Positions 28,584 through 37,703 of a DNA stretch of 45,629 bases are shown one piece after another. Below the pieces are notes generated by a model. The model was not told where the DNA came from. It worked only from the letters and a program-made list of their open reading frames with translations, and searched no databases. Position numbers and translations under genes: made by a program. The stretch is from Thiobacillus sp. (lineage in GTDB: Bacteria > Pseudomonadota > Gammaproteobacteria > Burkholderiales > Thiobacillaceae), in assembly GCA_018262815.1 (NCBI GenBank), contig JADFDN010000007.1, forward strand, positions 1 to 45,629, read 5' to 3'. Numbering within the stretch: position 1 is the first letter of the stretch; each line of letters starts with the position of its first letter.

Positions 28584-30853
28584 AGTTTCCTGACACGATA
28601 CCCATCAGGCACATCGCGCTCGCCTTCATCACCGGGCTGATGGTTCTGGTGAGCCTGATCGGGGGCTTTGCCGCCTATCAGACGCGGGCGGTCACGCAAA
28701 GCCTGGAACGACAGAATCAGGCCGCGGTACGTTCCGAACTGACTGCTGCGGTCCAGCGTCTGCTGAGCCGGACCGAAGAGCAGGGCGCCAATCTGGCGTA
28801 CTGGGACGAAACCCGGCAACAACTGGTGCTGCCTGAGTACTACCCCTACTGGCGGGACCAGCGAGTATATGAAAGCGGCATTCTGCCCGGCCGCCTGGTG
28901 CGGACAGCGCTCTACACCCGTACCGGCACGCCGCTTGAACCCAATCCCGAAAACAAGCCGATGCCTGACCGCCTGCCTGCCGGCATCTCGCCTCACCAGC
29001 CTTTCAGCTGGCTCGCAAGGGAAGCCGCGACGATTGCGCTGTACCACACGTTTCCGATATACAACGACGAACAGCGGCAGATCCTGCTCGGCCACGGGCT
29101 GATCCGGCTCGACTTCATGCCGGCCCTGCTGCAGCAGGATTCGCTCCACTTCACCGACAGTTCCAGCGTCACGCTGGACCTCAAGCCAGGTGAAATGCTG
29201 CTCGTGCCCGACCTGCTTTCACGCCTGAACTTCAGCGCCCGCCCCGACCCCGACCAGCTGCGCTTCCAGTCCATCCTGTCGCGCACCCTGCTCGCGCTGT
29301 TTGTGCTTCTGGTCGCGGCGTCGCTACTGGGATTCGTGGTGTACAACCGCCTGCTGGTGCGCCCCCTGGGACGGCTGTCGCAGGACATCGATGCCATGCA
29401 GCACGGTCGCTTCAGCCCCCATCCGTCGCGTTCGCAAGCCATGCACATCAGCGAGCTGGAAAACATCCGGCGTTCGCTGTACGACTACCAGTTGCAGCTG
29501 CGCGAGCTGCACGGCTCGCTCGAGCACCAGAACCGCGAATTCCATTCGCAGGCGCGCCAGGACGCGCTCACCGGCTGTCACAACCGGCGCGCTTACGAGG
29601 AAGACTGGGAGAATTTCCGCCATGAACTGAAAACGTCGCCGCAGGGCGTGGCGTTCCTGCTGTTCGACTGCGACCGCTTCAAGACCATCAACGACACCTA
29701 CGGCCATGCCAAGGGCGACCGCGTACTCAGCATCATCGCCGATGCCCTGGTGATGGCACTGCGCGCCAACGATCGCCTGTACCGCCTCGGCGGCGACGAA
29801 TTCGCGACCTTCCTGTCGCGTACCACGCCCGCCCAGGCCAAGCAGATCGCGCAGCGCTGCCAGAGCCTGCTCGAAGCCTCGTCATTCACCGATCTGGGAA
29901 TCAGCGAACCGGTCGGCATCAGCATCGGCATCGCGTTCTGCGCAGCCGATCAGCTCGATCAGGTCGATGATCTGCCCAAGCAGGCCGATATTGCGATGTA
30001 TACCGCCAAGCAGCCCGGCCGCACCCGCATCGCGCTGTATGGTGAGGACACCGAACGGGCCTCGCAGACCCTGGTGGCAAGCCGCGAAACCAGCGCCCTG
30101 TTCCAGGCCCTGGCCACCCCCGGCATGATCGAGCTGCACTACCAGTCCATCCACAGTCTGCCCGGCCGCAAGGTGGGGTATTACGAGGCACTGGCGCGCA
30201 TCCGCTATCGCGATAGCCTGATCATGCCGGATGCGTTCCTGCCGGTCGTCAGCAGCCGCCGTCTGGAGACCGAATTCGACCTCGCCGTGCTGCATCAGGT
30301 CGACACCGACCTGTCGTCGGGCCAGGTGCCCGAGGGAATCGGCGTCTCGATCAACCTGTCCGCCCAGAGCATTTCGCGTCCCGAAATCGTGTCCTTCCTG
30401 CTGGAGTTGTCGCGGCACAACACGCTCCACCCGCTGATGCTGGAAATCACCGAAACGTCGCTCATCACGCAAATGGTCGAGGTGCGCACCTATCTCGATC
30501 TGCTGCGCACCGTGAACTATCGCATCGCGATGGACGATTTCGGAACCGGCTATTCGCCGTTGCGCTACCTGGTGGATTTGCCGGTCGACGTGGTCAAGTT
30601 CGACATCTCGCTGGTCAACAAGCTGGGGCAGGACGACCGCGCCGGCCAGGTGGTGGCCGACTTCGCCCGCATGATGAGCGACGCGGGGTATGTGCTGGTC
30701 GCCGAAGGGGTGGAAACCGATGCCGTGCTGAACAAGGTCGAAAGCCTGGGCATTGCGCACGTGCAGGGTTATTTGTTGAGCATGCCCGTCCCGCTGGCGG
30801 AACTGGCTTCCGCCCTCTCTACCCGGGACACCGGTCTCACCTGCAGCGCTTGA
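28580..30853 (+). CDS. Membrane CHASE4-like / GGDEF / EAL cyclic-di-GMP protein
   Basis: This 757-residue inner-membrane protein makes and/or breaks c-di-GMP. TM1 is at about 11-33, then a periplasmic sensor of CHASE4 type (about 40-225, including ANLAYWDETR), TM2 at about 236-256, a HAMP-like linker, GGDEF and EAL. GGDEF (404-408) is intact with an inhibitory I-site RAND (395-398). The EAL domain is also intact: EAL at 536-538, LEITET, DDFGTGYS, VKFD, AEGVET and QGY. Both activities are therefore possible, and the sensor domain or I-site would set the balance. It is coupled to the exported hydrolase gene upstream. Confidence 0.9.
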   Translation: MKFPDTIPIRHIALAFITGLMVLVSLIGGFAAYQTRAVTQSLERQNQAAVRSELTAAVQRLLSRTEEQGANLAYWDETRQQLVLPEYYPYWRDQRVYESGILPGRLVRTALYTRTGTPLEPNPENKPMPDRLPAGISPHQPFSWLAREAATIALYHTFPIYNDEQRQILLGHGLIRLDFMPALLQQDSLHFTDSSSVTLDLKPGEMLLVPDLLSRLNFSARPDPDQLRFQSILSRTLLALFVLLVAASLLGFVVYNRLLVRPLGRLSQDIDAMQHGRFSPHPSRSQAMHISELENIRRSLYDYQLQLRELHGSLEHQNREFHSQARQDALTGCHNRRAYEEDWENFRHELKTSPQGVAFLLFDCDRFKTINDTYGHAKGDRVLSIIADALVMALRANDRLYRLGGDEFATFLSRTTPAQAKQIAQRCQSLLEASSFTDLGISEPVGISIGIAFCAADQLDQVDDLPKQADIAMYTAKQPGRTRIALYGEDTERASQTLVASRETSALFQALATPGMIELHYQSIHSLPGRKVGYYEALARIRYRDSLIMPDAFLPVVSSRRLETEFDLAVLHQVDTDLSSGQVPEGIGVSINLSAQSISRPEIVSFLLELSRHNTLHPLMLEITETSLITQMVEVRTYLDLLRTVNYRIAMDDFGTGYSPLRYLVDLPVDVVKFDISLVNKLGQDDRAGQVVADFARMMSDAGYVLVAEGVETDAVLNKVESLGIAHVQGYLLSMPVPLAELASALSTRDTGLTCSA

Positions 30854-30862
30854 CGCCGGGCA

Positions 30863-32542
30863 TCAGTGCTTGCCCGAGCGCCAGATGGAAAAGATGATCC
30901 ACAGGCTGTTGAAAAACGCGATCAGGAATCCCAGCAGACCGAACAAGGGCAGGCCGAACAGCTGAGGGCCGCCCTCCACCGTCATGATGATGCTGGAGCC
31001 CACCACCAGCGAGGCGGTCAGGATGCCCATGGTCAGCCGGTTGCTGGCACTGTCCAGCTGGTGGCCGAACTGGTCCAGTCGCTTGAGGTCGAGATCGATC
31101 TTCACCCGTCCCCGCCGCATGTCGCGCAGCAGATGTTGCAGATCGCGCGGCAGATCGGCCACCATCTCCAGCGCTTCGCGCACGCTCTTGCGTCCTCGCG
31201 CGAATAGCGCCTGCGGGGTATAGCGCTGCTGGATGATGCGCTCGACGAACGGCGTCACGTGGTCGATCATGTGGAATTCGGGATCGAGCTGTTGCCCCAG
31301 CCCTTCCAGCGTGATCAGGGTCTTGAACAGCAGGGTCAGGTCGGCCGGCAGCACCAGGTTGTTGTCGCGCATCAGCGCGGTGATGTCGTTCAGCAAACCG
31401 CCGATTTTCACGTCCTTGAGCTGCAGGTCGTCGTAGCTTTGCAGCAGCTCCGTCACGTCGTAGGCCAGCCGGTCTTCGTCGATCACCGATTCGCCGCTCC
31501 AGTCGAGTAGCACCTGCAGCAGATCCTGTTCATCCTTGCGCGTCAACGCATGCAGCAGATCGACGATCTGGTTGCGGCGCAGCTGGGTCAGCATCCCCAC
31601 CATGCCGAAATCGATCATCCCGATGCGGTTGTCGGGCAGGAACAGTACATTGCCCGGATGGGGATCAGCATGGAAATAGCCGTGCTCCAGCACCATGCGC
31701 AGAACCGTGTCGGCACCGCGCGCCGCCAGCAGTTGAGGGTCGAGCCCGCCGGCCCGCAGCATGTCCGGGTATACGCCCGCCTTGCCGACGATCTCTTCCT
31801 GCACGTTGACGCGATCGTTGGTGAATTCCCAGTACACCCGGGGGATCTTCACCAGCGGATCGTCGGCGAAATGACGCGCGAACTGGTCGATGTTGCGCGC
31901 CTCCTTGGCGAGATCGAGTTCGCGCATCAGCGAACGACGGAACTGCGACACGATATGCACCGGATCGTAACGCCGGGAATCCGGCACTTCGCTTTCCAGC
32001 AATTTGGCAGCGTGTTCCAGGATGCGCAGGTCGGCCCGGATCACGCCTTCGATGCCGGGACGGCGCATCTTGACGACGACCGGCGTGCCGTCCTTGAGGG
32101 TGGCCCGGTACACCTGCGCGATGGAAGCGGCCGCCAGCGGCACCGGGTCGAAGGCGGCGAACACCTCGGCGGGTTCGCCCCTGATCGCGGCCACCAGCTC
32201 GGGGTGCAGAATCTCATAGGGTACGGCGGGCACCTGGCTGTGCAGTTTTTCGAATTCGGCAATCCAGTGCGGCGGGAACATGTCCACCCGCGTCGCCAGC
32301 ACCTGCCCCAGCTTGACGAAGGTCGGCCCCAGCTCCTCGAGTGCGCGCCGGATGCGAACCGGCGCCTCGAGCTGGCTGATTTCGCTGGTGCTGTGCCAGT
32401 GCAGTACCCGCCCGGCACGTTCCAGCGCACCGCTGATGCCGAGGACGCGCACCAGGTCGCCCCAGCCATAGCGGATCATCACGGAGGCGATTTCATGCAA
32501 TCGCGGCAGGTCGCGCACGACCGAAATGGTTTCCCAGAGCAT
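30863..32542 (-). CDS. ubiB: UbiB/ABC1-family atypical kinase (ubiquinone biosynthesis)
   Basis: This 559-residue membrane-associated ATPase/kinase-like protein is needed for ubiquinone synthesis. Family marks are FVKLGQVLATR (KxGQ motif, about 75-85), the alanine loop PLAAASIAQVYRA, KMRRPG, catalytic HADPHPGN and metal-binding MIDFGMVG. Two membrane helices sit at the C-terminus (about 505-550). The ATG at 32542 lacks a clear ribosome site. Its leader would contain the 56-bp tandem repeats if transcription starts beyond them. Confidence 0.92.
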   Translation of the reverse strand: MLWETISVVRDLPRLHEIASVMIRYGWGDLVRVLGISGALERAGRVLHWHSTSEISQLEAPVRIRRALEELGPTFVKLGQVLATRVDMFPPHWIAEFEKLHSQVPAVPYEILHPELVAAIRGEPAEVFAAFDPVPLAAASIAQVYRATLKDGTPVVVKMRRPGIEGVIRADLRILEHAAKLLESEVPDSRRYDPVHIVSQFRRSLMRELDLAKEARNIDQFARHFADDPLVKIPRVYWEFTNDRVNVQEEIVGKAGVYPDMLRAGGLDPQLLAARGADTVLRMVLEHGYFHADPHPGNVLFLPDNRIGMIDFGMVGMLTQLRRNQIVDLLHALTRKDEQDLLQVLLDWSGESVIDEDRLAYDVTELLQSYDDLQLKDVKIGGLLNDITALMRDNNLVLPADLTLLFKTLITLEGLGQQLDPEFHMIDHVTPFVERIIQQRYTPQALFARGRKSVREALEMVADLPRDLQHLLRDMRRGRVKIDLDLKRLDQFGHQLDSASNRLTMGILTASLVVGSSIIMTVEGGPQLFGLPLFGLLGFLIAFFNSLWIIFSIWRSGKH

Positions 32543-33020
32543 CGTTATTGTTTGTGATCAGTCATGCCGTGAGTGTACCCGCAAGGGGCACGCCGGATTC
32601 GTAAGAGCCGCTGAAGCGGCAACGACTCCGCAGTACCCGCAAGGGGCACGCCGGATTCGTAAGCCGCCGAAGCGGCAACGACTCCGCAGTACCCGCAAGG
32701 GGCACGCCGGATTCGTAAGCCGCCGAAGCGGCAACGACTCCGCAGTACCCGCAAGGGGCACGCCGGATTCGTAAGCCGCTGAAGCGGCAACGACTCCGCA
32801 GTACCCGCAAGGGGCACGCCGGATTCGTAAGCCGCTGAAGCGGCAACGACTCCGCAGTACCCGCAAGGGGCACGCCGGATTCGTAAGCCGCTGAAGCGGC
32901 AACGACTCCGCAGTACCCGCAAGGGGCACGCCGGATTCGTAAAGCCGCTGAAGCGGCAACGACTCCGCAGTACCCGCAGGCGGTGCAGCGAAGGCATTTC
33001 CGCTGCCGGGTCGAACTCGA
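32543..33020. other. Gap between ubiB and the DUF6781-like gene
   Basis: 478 bases filled mostly by the tandem array (32575-32978). The short flanks hold no gene. ORFs called here on both strands are products of the repeat. Confidence 0.7.
32575..32978. repeat. Seven-copy 56-bp tandem repeat array
   Basis: Seven head-to-tail units beginning GTACCCGCAAGGGGCACG, starting at 32575, 32633, 32689, 32745, 32801, 32857 and 32913. The first is 58 bases, the last 57, the rest 56. A 9-base partial unit (GTACCCGCA) ends the array. Units are nearly identical. Each encodes a hairpin that on the minus strand reads GCCGC-TTCA-GCGGC, or GCCGC-TTCG-GCGGC in units 2 and 3. All minus frames are open only because 56 is not a multiple of 3 and the unit lacks stops. 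Confidence 0.95.
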
Positions 33021-33710
33021 TCAGGAGCGCAGACGTTCGCTCTGTCGCTTGAGCGAATCGGACAGCGCTTCAAGAATGCCGCTCGCCACCTGCGACAGCC
33101 GGTCGGTGGCGGTGCTGGCCGATTCGCTCAGCCCGGCGCGACCGGCCTCGGTTCCGGTTTTCACGCCCCTGGACAATTGCTCCAGCGACGCGCGCACCTG
33201 CTCGCCGGTGCGCGTGCCGCTGTGCTTCAGGTGCTCGCTCAGGGTTTCGAGCTCTTCCTTCAGCTTGCCGCCGGACTGTTTGGCCGTCTGCTTCAGCGTG
33301 TCGACAAACTGCGCCTCCAGGTCGCGCAACTGTTCCAGGCTGGCTTTCAGTTCGTTGTCCTTGAACGCCTTCCCTTGTTCGGCCGCTTCGCGCAGGGTAT
33401 AGGATGCGGCTTGGGCTGCACTGCCCACGGCGTCATCTAGGCCGGACACGGCCTGCTTGAGCCCGTCTTTGATCTCGCCGCCGCGTGCGGTCAGCCCGCT
33501 TCCGACGCCCGAGGTGATCGCATTGACAATCTCGCGCAGGTCGTTCAGGGCCAGCCGGCGTTCATGCAGCGCACGTGCTGTCAGGTCGCGTACCCGTTCG
33601 CGCAGGTCGGGGCCGGAAGCCGCCGCGGCCGCCTCATCGTGCCATTGCGCCAGTTGCGAACTTTCGGGGATACTGGTTTCACTCGAAGCAGGGGGAGACG
33701 CGTCGTTCAT
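33021..33710 (-). CDS. Helical protein resembling DUF6781 / phasin-like
   Basis: This 229-residue protein is soluble, highly alpha-helical and rich in Ala, Glu, Lys and Ser with heptad-like spacing and no membrane segment. It starts at ATG 33710 with GAGG 8 bases upstream. The central part (LREIVNAITSGVGSG...GGEIKDGLKQAVSGLDDAVG) recalls what I remember as DUF6781 in betaproteobacteria. The amphipathic Ala-rich helices also resemble phasins. Function is unknown; binding to a surface such as granules, nucleoid or membrane would suit the fold. It is divergent from the NlpC/P60 gene. Confidence 0.6.
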   Translation of the reverse strand: MNDASPPASSETSIPESSQLAQWHDEAAAAASGPDLRERVRDLTARALHERRLALNDLREIVNAITSGVGSGLTARGGEIKDGLKQAVSGLDDAVGSAAQAASYTLREAAEQGKAFKDNELKASLEQLRDLEAQFVDTLKQTAKQSGGKLKEELETLSEHLKHSGTRTGEQVRASLEQLSRGVKTGTEAGRAGLSESASTATDRLSQVASGILEALSDSLKRQSERLRS

Positions 33711-33763
33711 GGTGGAGTCCTCAAAATCAAGATTTCCCGGAATTGTCCGTTTTCTGATTCAAC

Positions 33764-33769
33764 TATAGA
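33764..33769 (+). promoter_or_regulatory. Candidate -10 box of the NlpC/P60 gene
   Basis: TATAGA lies 16 bases before the ATG. GAATTG 18 bases upstream or TTGTCC 15 bases upstream could serve as -35. The short leader has no ribosome site. Confidence 0.35.
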
Positions 33770-33785
33770 TGCTGATCGCTATCCC

Positions 33786-34259
33786 ATGAAGGCTGTCGCG
33801 CTCTTCCTGTTGGCTACGCTGCTGGCTCTGCCTGTCCGCGCCAGCACTCCCGAGGACATCCCGATGTATGCCGTCAGTCTGGTCGGCAGCCCCTACCGCC
33901 TGGGCGGCACCTCGCCGGAAACCGGCCTCGACTGCAGCGGCTTCGTCGGCCATGTGTTCCGGCAGGCTGCCGGAGTGGTACTGCCGCGCGACAGTCGCGC
34001 CATCAGCGAAGCGGCACAGCCGCTCGCACAGGCTGAACTTCAGCCGGGGGATCTGGTCTTCTTCAACACCCTCAACCGCGCGTACTCCCATGTCGGCATC
34101 TATCTGGGCGATGATCGTTTCGTGCATGCCGCAAGCAGCCGCACGGGCTCGGTCATGGTCTCCAGCCTCAGCGACCGCTACTGGCGCGAACGCTTCGACG
34201 GCGCGCGGCGCGTCACCCCGCCCAGCACACCCGAGGCGGCGGATGCGGTCTCCGAATAA
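33786..34259 (+). CDS. Exported NlpC/P60-family peptidase
   Basis: This 157-residue periplasmic cysteine peptidase cleaves peptidoglycan stem peptides. It has a signal peptide (about 1-20, ending VRA). The catalytic Cys is in LDCSGFV (about 51), the His in SHVGIYLG (about 103) and a second polar position at FVHAAS (about 115). PYRLGGTSPETGLDCSG is a classic entry motif. The ATG at 33786 is chosen for the signal peptide; the ORF from 33564 overlaps the divergent gene. The 3' end overlaps the next gene by 17 bases. Confidence 0.88.
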   Translation: MKAVALFLLATLLALPVRASTPEDIPMYAVSLVGSPYRLGGTSPETGLDCSGFVGHVFRQAAGVVLPRDSRAISEAAQPLAQAELQPGDLVFFNTLNRAYSHVGIYLGDDRFVHAASSRTGSVMVSSLSDRYWRERFDGARRVTPPSTPEAADAVSE

Positions 34260-34908
34260 ATTCCGTCCTTCCCTGCTGTGGCGCAGCCTCGTGTTGCCCG
34301 TTGCGTTGGGCATGAGCCTGGCACACGCCGCCACCGACCTGACATTTGAAAGCGCCGCGGATGTCAACGAAGGCAGCCTGCATTTTCTGGAAGTCGTCCC
34401 CGACAAACCGCTGCACCATCACCAGAACCGCATCCGCATCGACGGCGACAGCCTTAATTCCGGCTGGGTCAGCCTGTCGCAATGCCACGACAACCTCGAC
34501 CCCGTGCCGCGCACGCAGATCACCTTTCGCGAGGGTTTCGTGCGCGATCTCAGGGTGGATACCTTCACCCAGATCGAAGACGCCTGGATCGAGGGCGCCA
34601 GCGTACAGCTGCGCAATGTCGAACGCGGTGCGCGACTGTGCCTGTCTGCGCAGACCCGTGCCTTGCGCAACAACGGCAATGGCTATTTCAACCTGCTCAA
34701 CGGCCCCTACATGCGCAGGTTTCTCGACGGCTATTACCCGATGCGGGTGTCGCTGGAAGTCGACTACCCCGCGAAGCTGCTGTCGCTGATCGACATCGAG
34801 CCCTCGGCCCAGCCCGGCCTCAAGCTCGACGAGCGTCCCGGTAGCATCCGCATGGATGCGGTATTCGAAGGAGCATTGATGACACTGATCCAGTTCGAGC
34901 GGCTCTGA
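34243..34908 (+). CDS. Exported protein of unknown function
   Basis: This 221-residue protein starts inside the 3' end of the NlpC/P60 gene in another frame (ATG 34243). A signal peptide covers about 1-30 (ending AHAAT). The mature part has two cysteines (SQCHD and RLCLSA), possibly a disulfide, and the conserved-looking segments [11 protein letters not shown] and [25 protein letters not shown] do not recognise the family. The tight coupling to a cell-wall peptidase suggests an envelope role. The fbp promoter region follows. Confidence 0.65.
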   Translation: MRSPNKFRPSLLWRSLVLPVALGMSLAHAATDLTFESAADVNEGSLHFLEVVPDKPLHHHQNRIRIDGDSLNSGWVSLSQCHDNLDPVPRTQITFREGFVRDLRVDTFTQIEDAWIEGASVQLRNVERGARLCLSAQTRALRNNGNGYFNLLNGPYMRRFLDGYYPMRVSLEVDYPAKLLSLIDIEPSAQPGLKLDERPGSIRMDAVFEGALMTLIQFERL

Positions 34909-34930
34909 CCCGTTCTTTACGGATCTTTTT

Positions 34931-34959
34931 TTGTTTCCGTTATTGATAACGGTTATCAT
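34931..34959 (+). promoter_or_regulatory. Promoter of fbpABC
   Basis: TTGTTT (34931-34936), a 17-base spacer, then TATCAT (34954-34959). The Fur box covers the end of the spacer and most of the -10, so Fur binding would block RNA polymerase. Confidence 0.6.
34944..34958. promoter_or_regulatory. Fur box
   Basis: TGATAAC-G-GTTATCA is a perfect 7-1-7 palindrome matching the Fur consensus TGATAAT-n-ATTATCA at all but the innermost pair. It is 48 bases before the fbpA ATG, on an iron transporter operon. Confidence 0.85.
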
Positions 34960-35005
34960 TTTTAGTACGATTACCAACATCGTGAACCGTGAGGACCCGC
35001 TGAAG

Positions 35006-36013
35006 ATGAAACCGACCCAACTGCTCGCCGCTCTGGCGCTCGCTGTCGCCGCCCTGCCCGCCCTGGCCGAAGAAGTCGTGGTGTATTCCGCGCGCAACGA
35101 ACAGCTGATCAAGCCGCTGTTCGACGCCTACACCCGCGACACCGGGGTGCAGATCAAATTCATCACCGACAAGGAAGGCCCGCTGATGGCGCGCCTGAAG
35201 GCCGAGGGCAGGAACACGCCGGCCGACGTGCTGCTGACCGTCGATGCCGGAAACCTGTGGCAGGCCTCCGAAGAAGGCCTGTTGCGCCCGATCCAGTCGA
35301 AAACCCTGCAGGCCAACGTGCCGGCCCACCTGCGCGACCCTGGCAACGAATGGTTCGGCCTGTCTGTGCGTGCCCGCACGATGGTCTACAACACCGGCAA
35401 GGTGAAGCCCGCCGACCTGTCGACCTACGAAGATCTGGCCAGTTCGAAATGGAAAGGCCGTCTTTGCCTGCGCACGTCGAAGAAGGTCTACAACCAGAGC
35501 CTGGTGGCGATGATGATCACCGAATACGGCGAAGGCAAGACCGAGGACATGGTGCGCGGCTGGGTCGCCAACCTCGCCACCTCGCCCTTCCCCGACGACA
35601 CCAAGGCGATGGAGGCCGTGGCCGCCGGGCAGTGCGACGTCACCCTGGTCAACACCTATTATTTCGGCCGCCTGATGGCGAAAAACCCCAATCTGCCGCT
35701 GGCGATCTTCTGGCCCAACCAGAACCTGAAGAACAAGGCCGCAGGCGTACACGTCAACGTCTCGGGCGCGGGCGTCACCCGTCACGCCAAGAACCCGGCC
35801 GGCGCGCAAAAACTGATCGAATGGCTGTCGTCCGACAAGGCTCAGAACCTGTTCGCCGACGTCAACCTGGAATACCCGGTCAACCCCAAGGTGGCGCCGG
35901 ACAAGACCGTGGCAGCCTGGGGCAGCTTCAAGCAGAACCTGATCAACGTGAAAGAGGCTGGCAGCCTGCAGACCAAGGCCGTAAAATTGATGGATCGCGC
36001 CGGTTATAAATAA
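35006..36013 (+). CDS. fbpA: Ferric iron ABC transporter, periplasmic binding protein
   Basis: This 335-residue periplasmic ferric-binding protein has a signal peptide (about 1-21, ending ALA-EE). [19 protein letters not shown] opens the mature protein as in FbpA/FutA. Tyrosines in NTYYFGRL are the usual iron ligands. [18 protein letters not shown] and [17 protein letters not shown] are typical of the family. ATG 35006 is used, with GAGG about 13 bases upstream, rather than 34931, which lies in the promoter. A terminator-like hairpin follows at 36047, so FbpA may be made in excess over the permease. Confidence 0.93.
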   Translation: MKPTQLLAALALAVAALPALAEEVVVYSARNEQLIKPLFDAYTRDTGVQIKFITDKEGPLMARLKAEGRNTPADVLLTVDAGNLWQASEEGLLRPIQSKTLQANVPAHLRDPGNEWFGLSVRARTMVYNTGKVKPADLSTYEDLASSKWKGRLCLRTSKKVYNQSLVAMMITEYGEGKTEDMVRGWVANLATSPFPDDTKAMEAVAAGQCDVTLVNTYYFGRLMAKNPNLPLAIFWPNQNLKNKAAGVHVNVSGAGVTRHAKNPAGAQKLIEWLSSDKAQNLFADVNLEYPVNPKVAPDKTVAAWGSFKQNLINVKEAGSLQTKAVKLMDRAGYK

Positions 36014-36021
36014 GAGCCATC

Positions 36022-37698
36022 TTGTCCGATCACACCGCAGTACTCGCAAAAACGCCCTCAGCGGGCGTTTTTGTTTTACCTGACGCCCGTCCCCGCATCA
36101 GCGGCTGGATGCTGTTCGCGCTCGCAATCGCCGCGCTGGTGCTGGTGCCGGTTGTGGTCACCTTCTCGTCGTTTGCCCGGGTCGAAGGCGACATCCTCGC
36201 CCACCTGACCGAGTTCGTGCTGCCCGAACTGGTGGGCAATACGCTGTGGCTGGTGCTCGGCGTGGGCGCCGGCGTCAGCGTCCTGGGCGTCTCGCTGGCC
36301 TGGCTCACGGCGATGTGCGACTTCCCCGGCCGCCGCGTGTTCGGCTGGGCGTTGATGCTGCCGCTGGCGCTGCCCGCCTACGTCACCGCCTTCGTCGCGA
36401 TCGGCCTGCTGGATTTCACGGGTCCGCTGCAGACCTGGCTGCGCGATACCTGGGGCCTCACCGGACTGCCGGAAATCCGCTCGCGCGGCGGCGTCATCCT
36501 GGTGATGTCGCTGGCGCTCTATCCCTATGTGTATCTGATCGCAAAAAACGCCTTCGCGACGCAGGGGGCGATCGCGCTGGAAGCGGCGCAGTCGCTCGGA
36601 CTCTCCCGCACGCAGGGCTTCTTCCGGGTGGCGCTGCCGATGGCGCGGCCGTGGATCGCCGCCGGCCTGATGCTGGCGCTGATGGAAACCCTGGCCGATT
36701 TCGGCACCATGGCGATCTTCAATTACGACACCTTCACCACCGCCATCTACAAGGCATGGTACAGCCTGTTCTCGCTGGCGGCGGCGGCGCAGCTGGCCTC
36801 GATCCTGATCCTGTTCGTGCTGGTCGTGGTGGTGTTCGAGCAGCGTTCGCGCACGCAGATGCGCTACGGCACGGTGGGCCGCAGCGCGGCGACGCGACGC
36901 ATCCGGCTGTCGCCCGCCTTCGCTGCGCTGGCCTTCGCCTACGCCGGAACGGTACTGGCGATCGCTTTCCTCATCCCGGTGGCGCAACTGGCGCTGTGGA
37001 CACGCGATGTCATCGCCGACGATCTCGATATCCGCTACTGGGCGTTTGCCTGGCATTCGGTGCTGCTGGCCGGGATCGGCGCGCTGATGGTGGTGGGCGT
37101 GTCGCTGCTGCTGGCCTACGCCGGCCGTCAGCGTCCCGGCAACGCGATGGTGTGGACGCAGCGTCTCGCCACCCTCGGCTACGCCTTCCCCGGTGCAGTG
37201 CTCGCGGTAGGGTTGTTCATTCCGGTGGCAGCGCTGGACAACTGGCTGATCGACAGCGGCCGCGCCTGGTTCGGCTTCGATGGCACCGAAATCCTCAAGG
37301 GCACGCTGCTGGTGATGCTGCTGGCCTATCTGGTACGTTTCCTTGCCGTGGGTTTCGGGCCCATCGACAGCGGCCTGCATCGCATCACCCGCAACGTCGA
37401 CGAGGCTGCGCGCAACCTCGGCACCGGCGCCGCCGGCTTGTTGACCCGGGTCCACCTGCCGATGCTGCGCGCCAGCCTCCTGACCGCCGCCACGCTGACC
37501 TTCGTCGACATCATGAAGGAAATGCCGATCACCCTGATGACCCGCCCGTTCGGCTGGGACACGCTGGCGGTGCGGGTGTTCGAAATGACCTCGGAAGGCG
37601 AATGGGAACGCGCAGCGCTGCCCGCGCTGGCGATTGTCATTGCCGGTATCATTCCCATCATTCTCCTGACCTGGCGCGGCACGCGCCCGCTCGACTGA
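36022..37698 (+). CDS. fbpB: Ferric iron ABC transporter, fused permease
   Basis: This 558-residue inner-membrane permease has about 12 membrane helices in two homologous halves. Each half carries an EAA loop that docks the ATPase: EAAQSLGLSRTQGFFRVALP (about 193-212) and EAARNLGTGAAGLLTRVHLP (about 460-479). The start is TTG 36022, 8 bases after fbpA, with a weak AGAG. ATG 36109 is the alternative and would still leave all helices. The first codons of the TTG form coincide with an intrinsic terminator. fbpC follows 5 bases after the stop. Confidence 0.9.
   Translation: MSDHTAVLAKTPSAGVFVLPDARPRISGWMLFALAIAALVLVPVVVTFSSFARVEGDILAHLTEFVLPELVGNTLWLVLGVGAGVSVLGVSLAWLTAMCDFPGRRVFGWALMLPLALPAYVTAFVAIGLLDFTGPLQTWLRDTWGLTGLPEIRSRGGVILVMSLALYPYVYLIAKNAFATQGAIALEAAQSLGLSRTQGFFRVALPMARPWIAAGLMLALMETLADFGTMAIFNYDTFTTAIYKAWYSLFSLAAAAQLASILILFVLVVVVFEQRSRTQMRYGTVGRSAATRRIRLSPAFAALAFAYAGTVLAIAFLIPVAQLALWTRDVIADDLDIRYWAFAWHSVLLAGIGALMVVGVSLLLAYAGRQRPGNAMVWTQRLATLGYAFPGAVLAVGLFIPVAALDNWLIDSGRAWFGFDGTEILKGTLLVMLLAYLVRFLAVGFGPIDSGLHRITRNVDEAARNLGTGAAGLLTRVHLPMLRASLLTAATLTFVDIMKEMPITLMTRPFGWDTLAVRVFEMTSEGEWERAALPALAIVIAGIIPIILLTWRGTRPLD
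36047..36077 (+). terminator. Intrinsic terminator at the fbpA-fbpB junction
   Basis: CAAAAACGCCC / TCAGC / GGGCGTTTTTG is a perfect 11-base stem running into TTTTTGTTTT. It lies 33 bases after fbpA and either inside the first codons of fbpB (TTG start) or between the genes (ATG 36109 start). It should reduce transcription of fbpBC relative to fbpA. Confidence 0.8.
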
Positions 37699-37703
37699 CC
37701 CCT

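Noticed and set aside
32575-32978. CRISPR array
   Set aside because: Units are identical along their whole length, so there are no unique spacers, and no cas genes are present.
32526-33073. Several overlapping ORFs in the 56-bp array read as repeat proteins
   Set aside because: All minus frames are open because the unit has no stops and its length is not a multiple of three; peptides are basic and cysteine-rich without ribosome sites.
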